From the NCBI RefSeq assembly GCF_001874645.1, contig NZ_CP017886.1, forward strand, positions 1,860,001 to 1,924,000: a stretch of DNA of 64,000 nucleotides. Reading direction: 5' to 3'. Under the pieces are notes generated by a model, which was not told where the DNA came from, searched no databases, and saw only the letters and a program-made list of their open reading frames with translations. Positions within the stretch are counted from its first letter, which is position 1. Each line of letters starts with the position of its first letter. Shown piece after piece: positions 20,988 to 32,100 of the stretch. The position numbers and the translations under genes are program-made. The DNA comes from Pseudomonas frederiksbergensis. Its GTDB lineage: Bacteria; Pseudomonadota; Gammaproteobacteria; Pseudomonadales; Pseudomonadaceae.

Positions 20988-22481
20988 ATGAAACCATCGC
21001 TAGTCTTGAGAATGGGCCAGCAGCTGACGATGACACCGCAGCTGCAACAGGCCATCCGCCTGCTCCAATTGTCGACCCTGGACCTGCAACAGGAAATCCA
21101 GGAGGCATTGGAGTCCAATCCAATGCTCGAACGCCAGGAAGAAGGCGACGACTTCGATAACGCCGACCCGATGGCGGACAACATCGAGCAGAAACCCAAT
21201 ACCGATATCCAGGAACCCTCCTACCAGGAAACCGCCCCCACGGTAGATAACCTCGAGGAAGGCGACTGGAACGAGCGCATCCCTAACGAACTGCCGGTCG
21301 ACACCGCTTGGGAAGACGTTTACCAGACCAGCGCCAGCAGCCTGCCGAGCAACGATGACGACGAATGGGACTTCACCACTCGCACCTCCGCCGGTGAGAG
21401 CCTGCAGAGCCATCTGCTCTGGCAATTGAACCTGGCGCCGATGTCCGACACCGATCGGCTGATCGCGGTGACCCTGATCGACTGCATCAACAACCAGGGC
21501 TATCTGGACGAAACCCTCGAGGAAATTCTCGAAGCCTTCGATCCGGAACTGGACATCGAGCTCGACGAGATCGAAGCCGTCCTGCATCGCATCCAGCAAT
21601 TCGAGCCGGCCGGTATCGGTGCACGCAACCTCAGCGAATGCCTGTTGCTGCAACTGCGCCAATTATCCGCCAAGACCCCTTGGCTGGCCGAGGCCAAGCG
21701 CCTCGTCATCGATTACATCGACCTGCTGGGCAGCCGCGACTACAGCCAGCTGATGCGCCGCATGAAGCTCAAGGAAGATGAACTGCGCCAGGTCATCGAA
21801 CTGGTACAGAGCCTCAACCCGCGTCCGGGCTCGCAAATCGAGTCCAGCGAAGCCGAGTACGTGGTTCCCGACGTCATCGTGCGCAAAGACAACGAGCGTT
21901 GGCTGGTCGAGCTGAACCAGGAGTCGGTTCCGCGTCTGCGCGTCAACCCGCAATACGCCGGTTTCGTCCGTCGCGCCGACACCAGCGCCGACAACACCTT
22001 CATGCGTAATCAGTTGCAGGAAGCGCGCTGGTTCATCAAGAGCCTGCAAAGCCGCAACGAAACCCTGATGAAAGTCGCCACCCAGATCGTCGAGCACCAG
22101 CGCGGCTTTCTTGAATATGGCGATGAGGCAATGAAGCCGTTGGTCCTGCATGACATCGCCGAAGCGGTCGGCATGCACGAATCGACGATTTCACGGGTGA
22201 CCACGCAAAAATTCATGCATACCCCACGCGGTATTTATGAACTGAAGTACTTTTTCTCCAGCCACGTCAGCACCTCTGAAGGCGGTGAATGCTCGTCCAC
22301 AGCGATCCGCGCGATCATCAAAAAACTGGTTGCCGCGGAAAATCAGAAAAAGCCGTTGAGTGACAGCAAGATCGCTGGTTTACTGGAGGCACAAGGCATT
22401 CAGGTGGCCCGTCGCACCGTCGCCAAGTACCGCGAGTCTCTGGGGATCGCGCCTTCGAGCGAACGCAAGCGATTGATGTGA
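20988..22481 (+). CDS. rpoN: RNA polymerase sigma-54 factor
   Basis: This is the alternative sigma factor for nitrogen, flagellar and many transport genes; it needs AAA+ enhancer-binding activators. Region I is glutamine/leucine-rich ([33 protein letters not shown]), region II is acidic (about 50-110), and region III has the core-binding and HTH segments. The C-terminal RpoN box [10 protein letters not shown] begins at residue 474. The 497-residue length is standard. It is the head of the rpoN-hpf-ptsN-rapZ-ptsO cluster. Confidence 0.97.
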   Translation: MKPSLVLRMGQQLTMTPQLQQAIRLLQLSTLDLQQEIQEALESNPMLERQEEGDDFDNADPMADNIEQKPNTDIQEPSYQETAPTVDNLEEGDWNERIPNELPVDTAWEDVYQTSASSLPSNDDDEWDFTTRTSAGESLQSHLLWQLNLAPMSDTDRLIAVTLIDCINNQGYLDETLEEILEAFDPELDIELDEIEAVLHRIQQFEPAGIGARNLSECLLLQLRQLSAKTPWLAEAKRLVIDYIDLLGSRDYSQLMRRMKLKEDELRQVIELVQSLNPRPGSQIESSEAEYVVPDVIVRKDNERWLVELNQESVPRLRVNPQYAGFVRRADTSADNTFMRNQLQEARWFIKSLQSRNETLMKVATQIVEHQRGFLEYGDEAMKPLVLHDIAEAVGMHESTISRVTTQKFMHTPRGIYELKYFFSSHVSTSEGGECSSTAIRAIIKKLVAAENQKKPLSDSKIAGLLEAQGIQVARRTVAKYRESLGIAPSSERKRLM

Positions 22482-22507
22482 CGGGCTACGCCACAGCGTT
22501 CCAGGGT

Positions 22508-22530
22508 GTGTTCGAAAACTTTTCGGACAC
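22508..22530 (+). promoter_or_regulatory. Inverted repeat I between rpoN and hpf
   Basis: GTGTTCGAAAA is followed after one base by TTTTCGGACAC, an 11-base dyad with one mismatch that becomes a G-U pair in RNA. It could be a protein-binding dyad or part of a terminator just after rpoN. Confidence 0.5.
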
Positions 22531-22536
22531 GCTCTA

Positions 22537-22560
22537 GTGGCAGGCAAACCAGCCTGCCAC
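22537..22560 (+). promoter_or_regulatory. Perfect stem-loop in the hpf leader
   Basis: GTGGCAGGC pairs perfectly with GCCTGCCAC around AAACCA, 30 bases before the hpf ATG. There is no T-run, so an effect on translation or mRNA stability is as likely as termination. Confidence 0.55.
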
Positions 22561-22590
22561 CTTATGCACTGGCAACGAAGGAGAAGCTGT

Positions 22591-22899
22591 ATGCAAGTCA
22601 ATATCAGTGGACACCAACTGGAAGTGACCGAACCCCTGCGCAAATACATCGGCGAAAAACTCGACCGATTGGAAAGGCATTTCGACAAGATCACCAACGT
22701 GCAGGTCACGATGACCGTCGAGAAGCTGTTGCAGAAAATCGAAGCCACGCTGCATATCCCCGGTGGAGAAGTGGTCGCCAACGCTGAGCATAACGACATG
22801 TATGCCGCGATTGACGCCCTGACCGACAAACTGGATCGCCAACTCAAAAAGCATAAGGAAAAGACCCAGGGCCAGCTCCAAGGCGCAACCGGTCGTTAA
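22591..22899 (+). CDS. hpf: Short-form ribosome hibernation promoting factor
   Basis: HPF binds the 30S decoding channel in slow-growing cells and promotes 100S ribosome dimers together with RMF. The 102-residue product is the short form, with one S30AE domain (MQVNISGHQLEVTEPLRKYIGEKLDRLERHF) and no dimerisation tail. The frame is open 18 codons upstream, but the chosen ATG follows a GAAGGAGAAG ribosome site and matches the family start. It lies between rpoN and ptsN. Confidence 0.94.
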   Translation: MQVNISGHQLEVTEPLRKYIGEKLDRLERHFDKITNVQVTMTVEKLLQKIEATLHIPGGEVVANAEHNDMYAAIDALTDKLDRQLKKHKEKTQGQLQGATGR

Positions 22900-22911
22900 T
22901 ACTCCCAACCC

Positions 22912-23376
22912 ATGATCCGACTTGAAAACATCCTGACCCCCGGCCGTTCTTTGGTGAACGTGCCGGGCGGCAGTAAAAAGAAAGCCCTCGAACAAATTGC
23001 CAACCTGATCGCCCGCGAAGTGCCGAGTCTGGCCATGCAGGATGTCTTCGAGAGCCTGGTCGCCCGTGAAAAACTTGGCTCCACCGGTTTTGGCAACGGC
23101 ATCGCCATCCCACACTGCCGTCTCAAAGGCTGCGAGTCGCCCATCAGTGCCTTGATGCACCTGGACGCCCCTATAGATTTCGACGCCATCGATGGTGCTC
23201 CGGTCGACCTGCTGTTCGTTTTGCTGGTCCCGCAAGCCGCTACCGATGCGCACCTGGAGCTGCTCCGCCAGATCGCCAGCATGCTTGATCGTAAAGAAGT
23301 CCGCGATCGCCTGCGTAGCGCAAAAAGTAATGAAGCCTTGTACCAGGTTGTCCTCGACGAGCAGAACGGTCACTAA
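22912..23376 (+). CDS. ptsN: Nitrogen PTS EIIA component
   Basis: EIIA-Ntr is the end of the PtsP-PtsO-PtsN phosphorelay. It carries no sugar but controls potassium transport, carbon/nitrogen balance and, in Pseudomonas, polyhydroxyalkanoate and other regulation according to its phosphorylation. The 154-residue sequence has the phosphorylated His68 in [11 protein letters not shown]. It starts 12 bases after hpf and ends two bases before rapZ; no good ribosome site is visible, so coupling to hpf is likely. Confidence 0.95.
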   Translation: MIRLENILTPGRSLVNVPGGSKKKALEQIANLIAREVPSLAMQDVFESLVAREKLGSTGFGNGIAIPHCRLKGCESPISALMHLDAPIDFDAIDGAPVDLLFVLLVPQAATDAHLELLRQIASMLDRKEVRDRLRSAKSNEALYQVVLDEQNGH

Positions 23377-23378
23377 TC

Positions 23379-24236
23379 ATGCGCTTGATCATCGTCAGCG
23401 GCCGCTCTGGCTCAGGTAAAAGCACTGCCCTTGATGTACTGGAGGACAACGGCTACTACTGCATCGACAATCTGCCGGCCGGTCTGTTGCCAGAACTGGC
23501 CGAGCGCGCACTGGTTCATACCGAACTGGCGCAGCCACTGGTCGCTGTTTCCATCGATGCGCGTAACCTGCCGAGCCATCTGTCACGTTTTCCGGAGCTG
23601 CTGGAAGAAGTGCGCAGTCGGCACATTCAATGCGATGTGCTGTACCTGGACGCCGACGAAGAAACCCTGCTCAAGCGTTTCTCGGAAACCCGCCGCCGTC
23701 ACCCACTGAGCAACGCCAACCGCTCGCTGGCCGAAGCCATCGATGACGAGACCAATCTGCTGGGACCGATTGCTGACCTGGCCGACCTCAAGGTCAACAC
23801 CACCAACCTGAACCTGTATCAGTTGCGCGATACCATCAAGCTGCGGCTTCTGAACCAGCCAGAGCCGGGCACTGCGTTTTTGGTGGAATCCTTCGGCTTC
23901 AAGCGGGGCATGCCGGTGGATGCCGATCTGGTATTCGACGTACGTTGCTTGCCAAACCCGTACTGGAAGCCGGAACTGCGCGCTCAATCCGGGCTTGACC
24001 AGCCGGTTGCCGAGTATCTGGCGGCTCAGCCGGATGTCGAAGAGATGTTCCAGGACATCTCCACTTACCTGCTCAAATGGCTGCCGCGCTTTGCTGCCAG
24101 CAACCGCGCTTACGTCACCATCGCCATTGGCTGCACCGGCGGGCATCACCGCTCCGTCTACCTGACCGAACGTCTGGGTCAGGTCCTGCAACAATCCCTG
24201 AAGAACGTCCAGGTCCGCCACCGCGACCTTAGCTAA
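23379..24236 (+). CDS. rapZ: RNase adapter protein / nucleotide-binding RapZ
   Basis: In E. coli RapZ binds glucosamine-6-phosphate and guides RNase E to the GlmZ small RNA, tuning glmS. Pseudomonads keep the protein, but its RNA partner is not settled here. The P-loop GRSGSGKST (8-16) and Walker B-like YLDADEETL are present, and the C-terminal domain keeps [21 protein letters not shown]. The length is 285 residues. It is cotranscribed with ptsN and ptsO. Confidence 0.94.
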   Translation: MRLIIVSGRSGSGKSTALDVLEDNGYYCIDNLPAGLLPELAERALVHTELAQPLVAVSIDARNLPSHLSRFPELLEEVRSRHIQCDVLYLDADEETLLKRFSETRRRHPLSNANRSLAEAIDDETNLLGPIADLADLKVNTTNLNLYQLRDTIKLRLLNQPEPGTAFLVESFGFKRGMPVDADLVFDVRCLPNPYWKPELRAQSGLDQPVAEYLAAQPDVEEMFQDISTYLLKWLPRFAASNRAYVTIAIGCTGGHHRSVYLTERLGQVLQQSLKNVQVRHRDLS

Positions 24237-24251
24237 AGGATTCACACCGCG

Positions 24252-24530
24252 ATGCCTGCTCTGGAAATTGAAATCATCAACAAACTGGGTCTGCATGCCC
24301 GTGCTTCCGCCAAATTTGTGGGCAAAGCTGCGGAGTTTCCCTGTGAGATCAGAGTGGGCCGCACCCCTGACGTGAACAAGATGGTCGATGGCAAGAGCAT
24401 CATGTCCATGATGATGCTGGCCGCTGGCAAGGGAACGACGATCCACCTTAACGCAGAAGGTGAGCAAGCTCAGGATGCGCTGGATGCGTTGAAGGAACTG
24501 ATCAACAACTATTTCGGCGAAGGCGAGTAA
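24252..24530 (+). CDS. ptsO: Nitrogen PTS phosphocarrier NPr
   Basis: NPr passes phosphate from EI-Ntr (PtsP) to EIIA-Ntr (PtsN). The 92-residue HPr-fold protein has the phosphorylated His15 in NKLGLHARASAKF and the serine region DGKSIMSMMML. It is the last gene of the rpoN cluster and is followed by REP sequence and a strong terminator. Confidence 0.95.
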   Translation: MPALEIEIINKLGLHARASAKFVGKAAEFPCEIRVGRTPDVNKMVDGKSIMSMMMLAAGKGTTIHLNAEGEQAQDALDALKELINNYFGEGE

Positions 24531-24532
24531 AG

Positions 24533-24645
24533 GATCGTCCGAACGCGGCCCGAGCCGGCGGCAGCTCCTACATGACGTGTGTTCGACGCGATATTCATTT
24601 GAACCCTGATCCCGTAGGAGCTGCCGTAGGCTGCGATCTTTTTCG
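24533..24645. repeat. REP pair (BIME), mixed arm types
   Basis: One copy reads GGATCGTCCGAACGCGGCCCGAGCCG...CAGCTCCTAC (the TTCGGGCCGCGTTCGGACGAT variant, inverted). The second is the common GTAGGAGCTGCCGTAGGCTGCGATCTTTTT form. They lie between ptsO and the shared terminator. Confidence 0.75.
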
Positions 24646-24653
24646 CAGCCATT

Positions 24654-24690
24654 AAAAAAGCGCGCCACCCAATGGGTGGCGCGCTTTTTT
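24654..24690. terminator. Bidirectional intrinsic terminator
   Basis: A perfect 11-bp stem GCGCGCCACCC/GGGTGGCGCGC with a three-base loop is flanked by A6 and T6. It ends ptsO transcription on the plus strand and pmbA transcription on the minus strand. Confidence 0.95.
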
Positions 24691-24706
24691 GCATAACGGT
24701 AAAAGT

Positions 24707-26053
24707 TTAGCTGCCCGCCACCGTCATCCGCTCGATCAACACCGAACCGGTGCGAATGTTGCTGCGAAGCTCCAGGTCATTACCCACCGCAATGATCTGC
24801 TTGAACATATCGCGCATGTTGCCGGCGATAGTCACCTCCTGGACCGCGAACTGGATTTCACCGTTCTCGACCCAGAAACCCGCCGCGCCGCGAGAGTAGT
24901 CACCCGTGACCATGTTCAAGCCCTGACCCATCAATTCGGTCACCAACAAGCCACGCCCCATGCGCCGTAGCAACGCCGCCTGGTCTTCGTCGCCGTGGGT
25001 GACGAACAGATTGTGCACGCCACCGGCGTTGGCGGTGCTTGGCATGCCGAGTTTGCGTCCGGAATACGTACCCAGCACATAAGACACCAACTCACCCTTC
25101 TCGACGAACGGCTTGGCGTAAGTCGCCAGACCATCACCATCAAACGCCGAACTGCCCAAGGCGCGCATCAGGTGTGGACGCTCATCGATAGTCAGCCATT
25201 CAGGGAAAAGCTTCTGGCCCAGCGCGCCTTCAAGGAACGATGACTTGCGGTACAGGTTGCCACCCGAAATCGCCCCCAGGAAACTGCCGAACAGACCGCC
25301 CGCCAGTTCTGCGGAAAACAGCACCGGCACTTCGCAGGTCGGCACCGGACGTGCACCCAAGCGGCTGGCTGCACGTTGCGCCGCACGTTGACCGATGCTG
25401 ACCGGATCGGCCAGCAGATTGCCCTGGCGATTGACGTCATACCAATAGTCGCGCTGCATCTGGCCGTCAGCCTCGGCGATCATCACGCAGCTCAAGCTGT
25501 GACGCGTCGACGCATAACCGCCGATAAAACCATGGCTGTTGCCGTACACACGGCAGCCCTGATGAGTGCTCAAGGTGGTGCCATCGGCGTTCTTGATCCG
25601 GCTGTCGGTGGCAAACGCCGCCGCTTCGCAGGCCAGCGCTCGCTCGATCGCTTGTTCCGGGGTGATGTCCCATTCATGGAACAGGTCGAAGTCCGGAAAG
25701 TCCTTGGCCATCAGCGCGGCGTCGGCCAGGCCCGAGTGCTCGTCTTCGGAGGTGTGTTTAGCGATAGCCAGGGCGGCGGCGACGGTTTCGCGAATCGCCT
25801 CGGGGCCACTGGCCGATGTACTGGCCGAGCCTTTGCGCTGGCCCACATACAAGGTGATGCCAAAGCCCTGATCACGGTTGAATTCAACGGTTTCGACTTC
25901 CCGCTGACGCACCGAGGTCGACAGGCCCTGCTCCAGAGACACAGCCACTTCGCAGGCACTTGCGCCCTGACGCCTGGCTTCTGCGATGATCTGCTCGACT
26001 TGCTCTTGCAGTGCCGGCAACGCTTGTGGGCCGACGCTTTCAACTGCACTCAT
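24707..26053 (-). CDS. pmbA: Metalloprotease-like subunit PmbA (TldE)
   Basis: With TldD it forms the heterodimeric TldD/E protease that opens and degrades unfolded peptides and, in E. coli, matures microcin B17 and clears the CcdA antitoxin. PmbA/TldE lacks the HExxxH zinc motif and acts as the non-catalytic partner, which agrees with this sequence. The 448 residues start MSAVESVGPQALPALQ; the ATG four codons upstream is less likely. It is separated from tldD by yjgA and a REP pair, the usual Pseudomonas arrangement. Confidence 0.93.
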   Translation of the reverse strand: MSAVESVGPQALPALQEQVEQIIAEARRQGASACEVAVSLEQGLSTSVRQREVETVEFNRDQGFGITLYVGQRKGSASTSASGPEAIRETVAAALAIAKHTSEDEHSGLADAALMAKDFPDFDLFHEWDITPEQAIERALACEAAAFATDSRIKNADGTTLSTHQGCRVYGNSHGFIGGYASTRHSLSCVMIAEADGQMQRDYWYDVNRQGNLLADPVSIGQRAAQRAASRLGARPVPTCEVPVLFSAELAGGLFGSFLGAISGGNLYRKSSFLEGALGQKLFPEWLTIDERPHLMRALGSSAFDGDGLATYAKPFVEKGELVSYVLGTYSGRKLGMPSTANAGGVHNLFVTHGDEDQAALLRRMGRGLLVTELMGQGLNMVTGDYSRGAAGFWVENGEIQFAVQEVTIAGNMRDMFKQIIAVGNDLELRSNIRTGSVLIERMTVAGS

Positions 26054-26161
26054 GCTGTTCTCCACTCAAATTCTGCTTTCGGTTAAGGTCATCGAACGAC
26101 CGGGCCGGACAAGCGGCCCCCGACTGGTTATCATGGCGGCGTTTCTTTGCGGACTGCCACC

Positions 26162-26686
26162 ATGGTTGATTCTTACGACGACTCCCTCGACGGGGGAGAA
26201 AAAAGCAAAACCCAGGTCAAACGCGAGCTGCATGCTCTGGTTGACCTTGGCGAGCGCCTTACAACACTCAAGCCTGACTTGCTGGCAAAGCTGCCGTTGA
26301 CCGACGCCTTGCGCCGGGCTCTGGCCGACGCGCCCAAGCACACCGCGAACATCGCGCGTAAACGGCACCTGCAGTTCATCGGCAAGCTGATGCGCGATCA
26401 GGACACCAGCGCCATTCTGTCGCTGCTTGACCAACTCGATGCCTCCACTCGCCAGTACAACGAACGTTTCCACGGCCTGGAGCGCTGGCGCGATCGCTTG
26501 ATCTCCGGCGACGATGCCGTCATGGAAAAATTCGTCGTCGATTACCCGGAAGCGGATCGTCAGCAACTGCGCTCCCTTATCCGTCAGGCCCAGCATGAGC
26601 TTGCGCAAAACAAGCCTCCTGCTTCCAGCCGAAAAATCTTCAAGTACATCCGTGAGCTGGACGAGACTCAACGCGGTTTGCGCTGA
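26162..26686 (+). CDS. darP: Ribosome-associated protein YjgA (DarP)
   Basis: YjgA/DarP binds late 50S precursors and helps fold the 23S rRNA peptidyl-transferase region during assembly. The 174-residue product is highly charged and helical, with the DUF615 sequence [20 protein letters not shown] at the start. The ATG giving [12 protein letters not shown] is used; an ATG five codons upstream (MRTATMVD) has no better support. It is divergent from pmbA and convergent with tldD, as in other pseudomonads. Confidence 0.9.
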   Translation: MVDSYDDSLDGGEKSKTQVKRELHALVDLGERLTTLKPDLLAKLPLTDALRRALADAPKHTANIARKRHLQFIGKLMRDQDTSAILSLLDQLDASTRQYNERFHGLERWRDRLISGDDAVMEKFVVDYPEADRQQLRSLIRQAQHELAQNKPPASSRKIFKYIRELDETQRGLR

Positions 26687-26700
26687 ATAACCTCGCCCCT

Positions 26701-26785
26701 GTAGGAGCTGCCGCAGATTCGGGCCGCGTTCGGACGATCTTTGCTTTTAAAAGATCAAAAGATCGCAGCCTGCGGCAGCTCCTAC
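26701..26785. repeat. REP pair (BIME)
   Basis: GTAGGAGCTGCCGCAG with the TTCGGGCCGCGTTCGGACGAT arm faces the common GATCGCAGCCTGCGGCAGCTCCTAC copy, separated by an AT-rich TTTTAAAAGATCAAAAG spacer. It lies between the convergent yjgA and tldD genes. Confidence 0.85.
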
Positions 26786-26793
26786 ACATCTTT

Positions 26794-28236
26794 TTACGCG
26801 CCCGTGCCACCCACGGTGATCGCGTCAATTTTCAAGGTTGGCTGGCCGACACCCACCGGCACCGACTGACCATCCTTGCCGCACGTCCCGACTCCGCTGT
26901 CCAGCGTCAGGTCGTTACCGACCATCGACACCCGGCTCATGGCTTCCGGACCGTTACCGATCAACGTTGCCCCTTTGACGGGCGCGGTAATCTTGCCGTC
27001 CTCGATCAGGTACGCCTCGCTGGTGGAGAACACGAACTTGCCACTGGTGATGTCGACCTGACCACCGCCCAGGTTGGCGCAGTAGATACCCTTCTTCACC
27101 GAAGCAATGATTTCTGCCGGATCACTTTCGCCGCCGAGCATGTAAGTGTTGGTCATGCGCGGCATCGGCAGGTGCGCGTAAGACTCGCGACGACCGTTAC
27201 CGGTGCGCGCCAATCCCATCAGGTGAGCATTGAGCTTGTCCTGCATGTAGCCCTTGAGCACGCCGTTTTCAATCAGTGTGGTGCACTCGGTCGGGGTGCC
27301 TTCGTCGTCGATACTCAGCGATCCGCGGCGACCAGCCAATGTGCCATCATCGACGATGGTGCAGAGTTTGGACGCAACCATTTCACCCATGCGGCCGCTG
27401 TAGGCCGAACTGCCTTTACGGTTGAAGTCGCCTTCCAGACCATGACCGACCGCTTCGTGCAGCAACACGCCGGACCAGCCCGAACCCAAAACCACCGGCA
27501 AGGTGCCGGCCGGTGCCGGAATGGCTTCGAGATTCACCAGCGCCTGACGCAACGCCTCACGGGCGTAGCCCATGGCACGGTCTTCAGCGAGGAAATAGCG
27601 GTAATCGGTACGCCCGCCGCCGCCATGACCACCCCGTTCGCGGCGACCGTTCTGCTCGACGATCACGCTGACATTGAAGCGCACCAGCGGTCGCACATCC
27701 GCCGCCAGACCACCGTCAGTGGAGGCCACCAGAATCCGTTCCCAGACTCCGGCCATGCTCACGGTGACTTGCTGGATACGCGAATCGAGCGCGCGAGTGG
27801 CCACGTCGATACGCTTGAGCAACTCGACCTTCTCGGCGCGAGTCATCACTTCCAGTGGGTTGTCGGGCCCGTACAGGCGGGCAACGTCTTGGGTACTGAA
27901 CGCTTGCACCGTACCGTTTTGCCCGGCACGAGAGATCGAACGAGCAGCACGGGCTGCCAGGCCCAGGGCTTCAAGGGTGATCGCATTGCTGTAGGCAAAA
28001 CCGGTTTTTTCACCCGATTGCGCACGCACGCCGACACCCTGATCGAGGTTGAAGCTGCCTTCCTTGACGATGCCGTCTTCCAGCGCCCAGGACTCGGAAA
28101 TCTGTCCCTGGAAATACAGGTCGGCCGCATCGATGCCCGGGCCGGCCAGATCTCCCAGCACGCTTTGCAGGTTCTCGATCGTCACGCCGCCCGGCGCAAG
28201 CAGATGTTCACTGACTGAGGACAACAACTCGCTCAT
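26794..28236 (-). CDS. tldD: Zinc metalloprotease TldD
   Basis: This is the catalytic subunit of the TldD/E protease. The 480 residues contain the zinc motif HEAVGH (His260, Glu261, His265), with the usual third ligand region near the C-terminus (Cys in [11 protein letters not shown]). The sequence around [25 protein letters not shown] is the family signature. It follows the nitrilase gene by five bases, so both are probably one transcript downstream of yhdP. Confidence 0.95.
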   Translation of the reverse strand: MSELLSSVSEHLLAPGGVTIENLQSVLGDLAGPGIDAADLYFQGQISESWALEDGIVKEGSFNLDQGVGVRAQSGEKTGFAYSNAITLEALGLAARAARSISRAGQNGTVQAFSTQDVARLYGPDNPLEVMTRAEKVELLKRIDVATRALDSRIQQVTVSMAGVWERILVASTDGGLAADVRPLVRFNVSVIVEQNGRRERGGHGGGGRTDYRYFLAEDRAMGYAREALRQALVNLEAIPAPAGTLPVVLGSGWSGVLLHEAVGHGLEGDFNRKGSSAYSGRMGEMVASKLCTIVDDGTLAGRRGSLSIDDEGTPTECTTLIENGVLKGYMQDKLNAHLMGLARTGNGRRESYAHLPMPRMTNTYMLGGESDPAEIIASVKKGIYCANLGGGQVDITSGKFVFSTSEAYLIEDGKITAPVKGATLIGNGPEAMSRVSMVGNDLTLDSGVGTCGKDGQSVPVGVGQPTLKIDAITVGGTGA

Positions 28237-28241
28237 AGGTT

Positions 28242-29102
28242 TTACGCCTTAATTCCACGTTCTGAGGCAGGTCGCTGCGCGCCCTGCGAGAAAAAGCGCC
28301 GGTGACTGGATACCGGCATCCGCGCCCGGATGGACGCCTGTTCGCTGCTATCGCGTTCGGCCAGCAGCACGGCCTCACCTTGATCCTGTTCCGCCAGCAC
28401 ACGCCCCCACGGGTCAACAATCGCCGCATGGCCAAAGGTCTCACGCGGTCCCGGATGAATTCCACCCTGGGCGGCCGCCAACACGTAACACTGAGTTTCG
28501 ATGGCTCGCGCACGAATCAACACTTCCCAATGGGCCGCGCCTGTCACCGCAGTAAACGCTGACGGTGCGGTGATCAGTTCTGCCCCGGCGGCGCGCAATT
28601 CGCTGTACAGCTCCGCAAAGCGCAAGTCATAGCAAACCGTCAGGCCAACCCGACCGACCGGCGTATCGGCAACCACCACCTTACTGCCATGAGCATAGTC
28701 ATCGGATTCGCGGTAGCGTCCACGATTGTCCGCCACATCGACATCGAACAAATGCAACTTGTCATAGCGTGCCACCGTTTCACCGTGCTCATCGATCAGT
28801 AACGAGCAGGCATTGGACTTCGCCTGCGGTTGATCCACCGGCGGTAACGGCAAGGTGCCGGCCACTATCCATAACTTGAGGTCGCGAGCGGTCTGTTTCA
28901 ACCAGGGCAGGATCGGGCCTTCGCCCAAGGCCTCGGCGCGACCGATGTCAGCGATGTCACGACGGCCCATGGCCGCAAAGTTTTCCGGCAACACCGCCAG
29001 GCGCGCACCGCCCGCTGCCGCCTGCTCGAGCAGGTGCCGAGCCTGGATCAGGTTGGCCGGCACATCGCTCTGGCTGACCATTTGAATCACCGCAAGAGAC
29101 AT
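28242..29102 (-). CDS. Carbon-nitrogen hydrolase (Nit1/Nit2-like amidase)
   Basis: A nitrilase-superfamily hydrolase of 286 residues with the complete Glu40 (VLPENFAAM), Lys115 (YDKLHLFD) and Cys157 (LTVCYDLRF) triad. Close relatives hydrolyse deaminated glutathione or omega-amides (2-oxoglutaramate) in metabolite repair. The [10 protein letters not shown] sequence favours the Nit1-like deaminated-glutathione amidase group, but the substrate is inferred only. It lies between yhdP and tldD, the standard Pseudomonas position. Confidence 0.88.
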   Translation of the reverse strand: MSLAVIQMVSQSDVPANLIQARHLLEQAAAGGARLAVLPENFAAMGRRDIADIGRAEALGEGPILPWLKQTARDLKLWIVAGTLPLPPVDQPQAKSNACSLLIDEHGETVARYDKLHLFDVDVADNRGRYRESDDYAHGSKVVVADTPVGRVGLTVCYDLRFAELYSELRAAGAELITAPSAFTAVTGAAHWEVLIRARAIETQCYVLAAAQGGIHPGPRETFGHAAIVDPWGRVLAEQDQGEAVLLAERDSSEQASIRARMPVSSHRRFFSQGAQRPASERGIKA

Positions 29103-29170
29103 GGCCCACTCCGTATCAGGTATGCGGCCATGCTACTCCATAGGGCGAACCGTGGCTTTTCAAAAAAAAT

Positions 29171-32100
29171 TCAGAAAGGTTTGTCGTAAGTAATTTTCGG
29201 CTCTTTCCACGGGCCTTTGATGGTGTATTTGACGCTGGCAAAGCGCGCCATGCGATCACCGATCAGCTTGTCGATCAGAAACAGCGCACCGCCTACCGCT
29301 GGCGCACCGACAATCAGTGCTGCAATCGGTAAATTATTGGTCAACGGCAAGGTCACCAACAGATTCGCATCGACCCTGTCGCCTACCAGGTCCAGCGTGC
29401 CGTTGAGTTCCAGGTTACTCGACGGGCCGGTCATGATGATGGGTTCACGCGTGACGTAAACACCATTGCTGGCCACCAAAAGGCCCTTGACCCGGTCGTA
29501 ACTCAGGCCTTTGCCGAACAGGTCGGAGAAGTCCAGGCGCAAACGACGGCCGATCGAGTTGAAGTTAAGCAGGCCAAACACCCGCAACGCCTGCGCGCCA
29601 CCTTCGACTTCGACGAACTGACCTTTGCGTAGCGTCGCATCCAGGCTGCCTGAGTAACGCTTCGGACCGACCCAGGCCGGGGAGCCGGGCCAGCGGCCGT
29701 CGATGTCCATATGAAACTCTTCGCTGGTCACCGTCGGCGCGAAGCCCCAGCCCTTGAGCACATCCCCAAGGTTCTTGCCCTCAAGACGCCCCTTGTACCA
29801 ACTGCTGCTGGCACCCGCCACGCCTTCCCAGCCACCCGCGCCCTGCAGTTGCATGCCTTTGAGGCCCAGATTCATGCTGTTGAAGGCAATGCCCTTGACG
29901 ATTGGACGGACCTTCAGCGACCAGGCGCCCACCAGGTCGGCGCCCTGATACAGCTCGTCAATCTTGATATCCAGTGCAGGAATTTTCGTTGGGTCGACCG
30001 AAGCCAGCGGGTCCGGTGCATTTTCGTCGGCCTGCACCTTCGGATCAGGCGCCGGCAACCGCACGTATTGCAGGTTGATCGCAATCGGCGCGGACTTGGC
30101 GTCGGGAATCCCGACACTGCCTTTGGCCTGCTGGCTATCGAGTTGCAACGCCCAGGCTGTCGGCTTGCGATCCAGTTGCAGGCGGGCCTGATCCAGCGTG
30201 GTACCAAAACCCGTGAGCTTGTCGACCTTGAAGTCTGCGCCACTGAGCAATTGCTTGGCGCTACCGCCCGGGTCCTGCCCGGCGTACCGATCAATCAGGG
30301 CTTTCCATGGCTCGACATCCAGCTCGGACAGCACGCCCCGTACGCGCAGGCCTTTATCGCCCGGCAACAGCGCGTTGCCGCTACCCAGGAACAACTCGCC
30401 ACGGCCATCGGCAAAATTGCCGCTGGGCGCTGCGAAGGTGAAGTCCGCCAGATCACCATAGTCGAACCAGTAACGCCGCTCTGGCCCTTGCAGGGTCATA
30501 CGGAACACCGTGTTGCGACCTTGCGCAGCAGGCATGCCGAACGGTGCCGGCAAGTCGACTGCCACGCCCTTGAGACTGGAACTGACCATCAACTGGCTGT
30601 CGGCGCCGCCGAGGTTGAGCTGCAACTGATAAGGGATCGTCCCGGAAACCGGTAACGGCTGAGTGACGTTCAGCCAATCGGTGAGTTTTTTCACCCCCAC
30701 CTGGCCGTTGGCGGTGACGCGGGTGTTGAGTTTTCCGGGGCTGCCTTCGGCATAAATCTGAGCACTGATCGGCCGTTCAAAGGCCTGTGCCGTAATGTTC
30801 TGGCCACTGAGCCCCTTGGCACTGTCAAAGCGGAAATCACCTTTGAGCTGCGTCAGCTCAAGCACAGGATCACTCAGCTTCAGACGCGATTTGGCGGTTT
30901 TGAAGTCGACCACAATCTTCGGCTCTTCGCCCTTGGCCAAGGGGATATCCAGTTTCAGACTGCCCTGCAATTCACCCTCGCCCTGCCAACCGGCGAAGGT
31001 CGGCCCCGTACCGATCGGCGCCTCCTGAAGAATCTTCAGGCCATCACCCAGACCACCGGCGAACGTGCCGTCGAGGAACAGGTGAGGGTTCTGTCCGGCA
31101 GGCGCATGGGGGATGTTGACGTAGATATCGCGAACCTGGGTGTCGAGCAACTGGCCCTTGCTGGCCAGAATGCGCACCCCACTGTCCTCGATGAACACAT
31201 CGCCGCTGACCTTGCCGACATGCGGCCAACCCGGCTGGAAAGCCAGCTCGGCGTCATGCACTTTGAAGAACAGGCTGATGCTGCGTGCCGCGGCGATGGC
31301 ATCGTGGTTCAGCGACCCCTGATACTGAAAGAAACCTTCATCTACCGCACCTTTGAGAATCGCCGTACGCAGCCATTCATCCAGCGCCGGGCTCAAGACC
31401 TCGGGCAGGTACTTGGCGGTGTAACGTCCATCACCTTCCAGCAGACCGACCCGCAGGTCCATGTAATCTTCCTGGGTGTGATCGAAATGCAGGCGAATCA
31501 GGAAGTCGCCGGCAATCTTGCCCTCTTCGCCCAGTACCTTCAGGTACGGCGCAATCAGGGTGAAACCTTGTTGATCGAGTTTCCAGGTCAACCGGGCATT
31601 GGCCTGGATGTACTGCCAGGGATGGGCGAAGATCGGGTCCAGGTGCAAGGAAAAATCCTTGCTGTCCATGCGCAGTTCGCCTTGGCCGAGGTCGCCGCTG
31701 ATGCTCCCGGATACGTTACGCGCCGCCGGGGCACCGTGATAAGCATCAAACCCGACGCGCTCAAGATTGGCGGCGAAGCTGAATTTGCTGTCATCGGTCG
31801 CCTCGGGCCGGACGTCGATCAGCACGTTGCGCAAAGCACCGGTGACCTTGAGCCGCTCGACCACCGTGGCGAAGTCTTTGGGCAGCGGCCCCAGAGCATT
31901 CAGCAATGGTGTGATCGGGGCGAGGTCGAAGCGATCGGCTTGCAGGTGCCAGAGCTCCGGGGTCTTTTCAGTGGTCGCGGTCTGTTGAAGTTGCAGATGG
32001 GTTTCCCAACGGGTTTCCCCAAGGGTCATGGCCAGAGAATCGAAGGACACCTGGAAACCTTCGGTACCGCGCTGGAAATACCCGTTGAACGCCAGATTGT

